Source: Candidatus Parcubacteria bacterium (GTDB lineage: Bacteria; Patescibacteriota; Minisyncoccia; Phycocordibacterales; Zambryskibacteraceae). Taken from it: a stretch of DNA of 37,902 nt. Shown here piece by piece: positions 37,795 through 37,902 of the stretch. The stretch's first letter is position 1, and each line of letters starts with the position of its first letter. A model generated the notes under the pieces. The model worked only from the letters and a program-made list of their open reading frames with translations, did no database searches and was not told the origin of the DNA. Position numbers and translations under genes: made by a program. Location: NCBI GenBank assembly GCA_019661895.1, contig JAIFWO010000003.1, forward strand, positions 1-37,902, in the 5' to 3' direction.

Positions 37795-37808
37795 AACACG
37801 GAGGATCG

Positions 37809-37902
37809 ATGCAATCGCTTGGACGCTTTGTCACGTGGGAAGATGTGCACAACAAGGCTAAAGGCCTTCTTCAAAAAGGACAGCTCGATGCGGTGTTGTT
37901 CA
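37809..37902 (+). CDS. Partial gene at the window edge, product unknown
   Basis: ATG 37809 follows GGAGG (37800-37804) by four bases. Thirty-one codons are visible, beginning MQSLGRFVTWEDVHNKAKGL, and then the window ends. Too little to name a family. The upstream terminator and structured RNA could regulate it. Confidence 0.6.
   Translation, partial: MQSLGRFVTWEDVHNKAKGLLQKGQLDAVLF

Noticed and set aside
1-37902. CRISPR array, insertion sequence or integrase
   Set aside because: I saw no regularly spaced direct repeats, no transposase or tyrosine recombinase motifs, and no integrase next to the tRNA genes.

Overview
The window looks like the chromosome of a Patescibacteria/CPR bacterium, most likely of the Parcubacteria side. 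The signs are tightly packed genes with a GC content near 50%, shortened versions of universal proteins (UvrA, UvrC, Fmt, YchF), several small proteins without recognisable families, a type IV pilin-like protein, a PriA that has lost its helicase motifs, and membrane proteins of CPR type. The standard genetic code fits, because TGA ends several intact genes. The lineage is inferred from gene content and was not tested by phylogeny.

Layout. 0.1-5.9 kb is mostly envelope and secretion: a secreted subtilase lipoprotein, a glucosidase/glycosyltransferase pair that converge, a secreted peptidoglycan-binding/Fn3 protein, a VanY-type carboxypeptidase and a pilin-like protein. 5.9-14.3 kb is mostly information processing: a DnaQ-like exonuclease fused to a UvrC-like nuclease domain, a hibernation factor, a priA-def-fmt operon, mreB and tgt. 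14.5-21.5 kb holds uvrB, uvrA and uvrC on one strand, with four small genes placed in reverse around them. 21.5-26.5 kb carries a degenerate D-Ala-D-Ala ligase homologue, a kinase-like protein, three tRNA genes (Val-CAC, Ala-GGC, Ala-TGC), small unknown proteins, a Rad52-like protein and a SWIB protein. 26.6-37.4 kb holds a polysaccharide deacetylase, a flavodoxin-fold oxidoreductase, a YchF GTPase without its helical arm, a leucyl-tRNA synthetase with an inserted Nudix domain, a sigma-region-4/HARE-HTH protein, a secretion-ATPase-like N-terminal domain protein and MltG. The last 400 bases hold a promoter, a candidate structured RNA with a classic pseudoknot, two hairpins and the start of another gene.

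Gene expression falls into two visible styles. Fourteen genes, mostly housekeeping, have a -10 hexamer ending only 6-9 bases before the start codon and no Shine-Dalgarno sequence is needed, which predicts leaderless mRNAs. A second group, mainly small or accessory single genes, has a Shine-Dalgarno sequence, often a good -35/-10 pair, and its own terminator. In five cases the stop codon lies inside the terminator hairpin.

The most unusual items are: (1) a nested palindromic repeat found three times, once in frame inside uvrB (14 extra codons), once at the N-terminus of uvrC, and once between genes where it doubles as a terminator; (2) the Nudix domain inside the LeuRS editing region; (3) the pseudoknotted RNA candidate near 37.5 kb; (4) matching hairpins on the 3' side of both tRNA-Ala genes, with a compensatory base-pair change.
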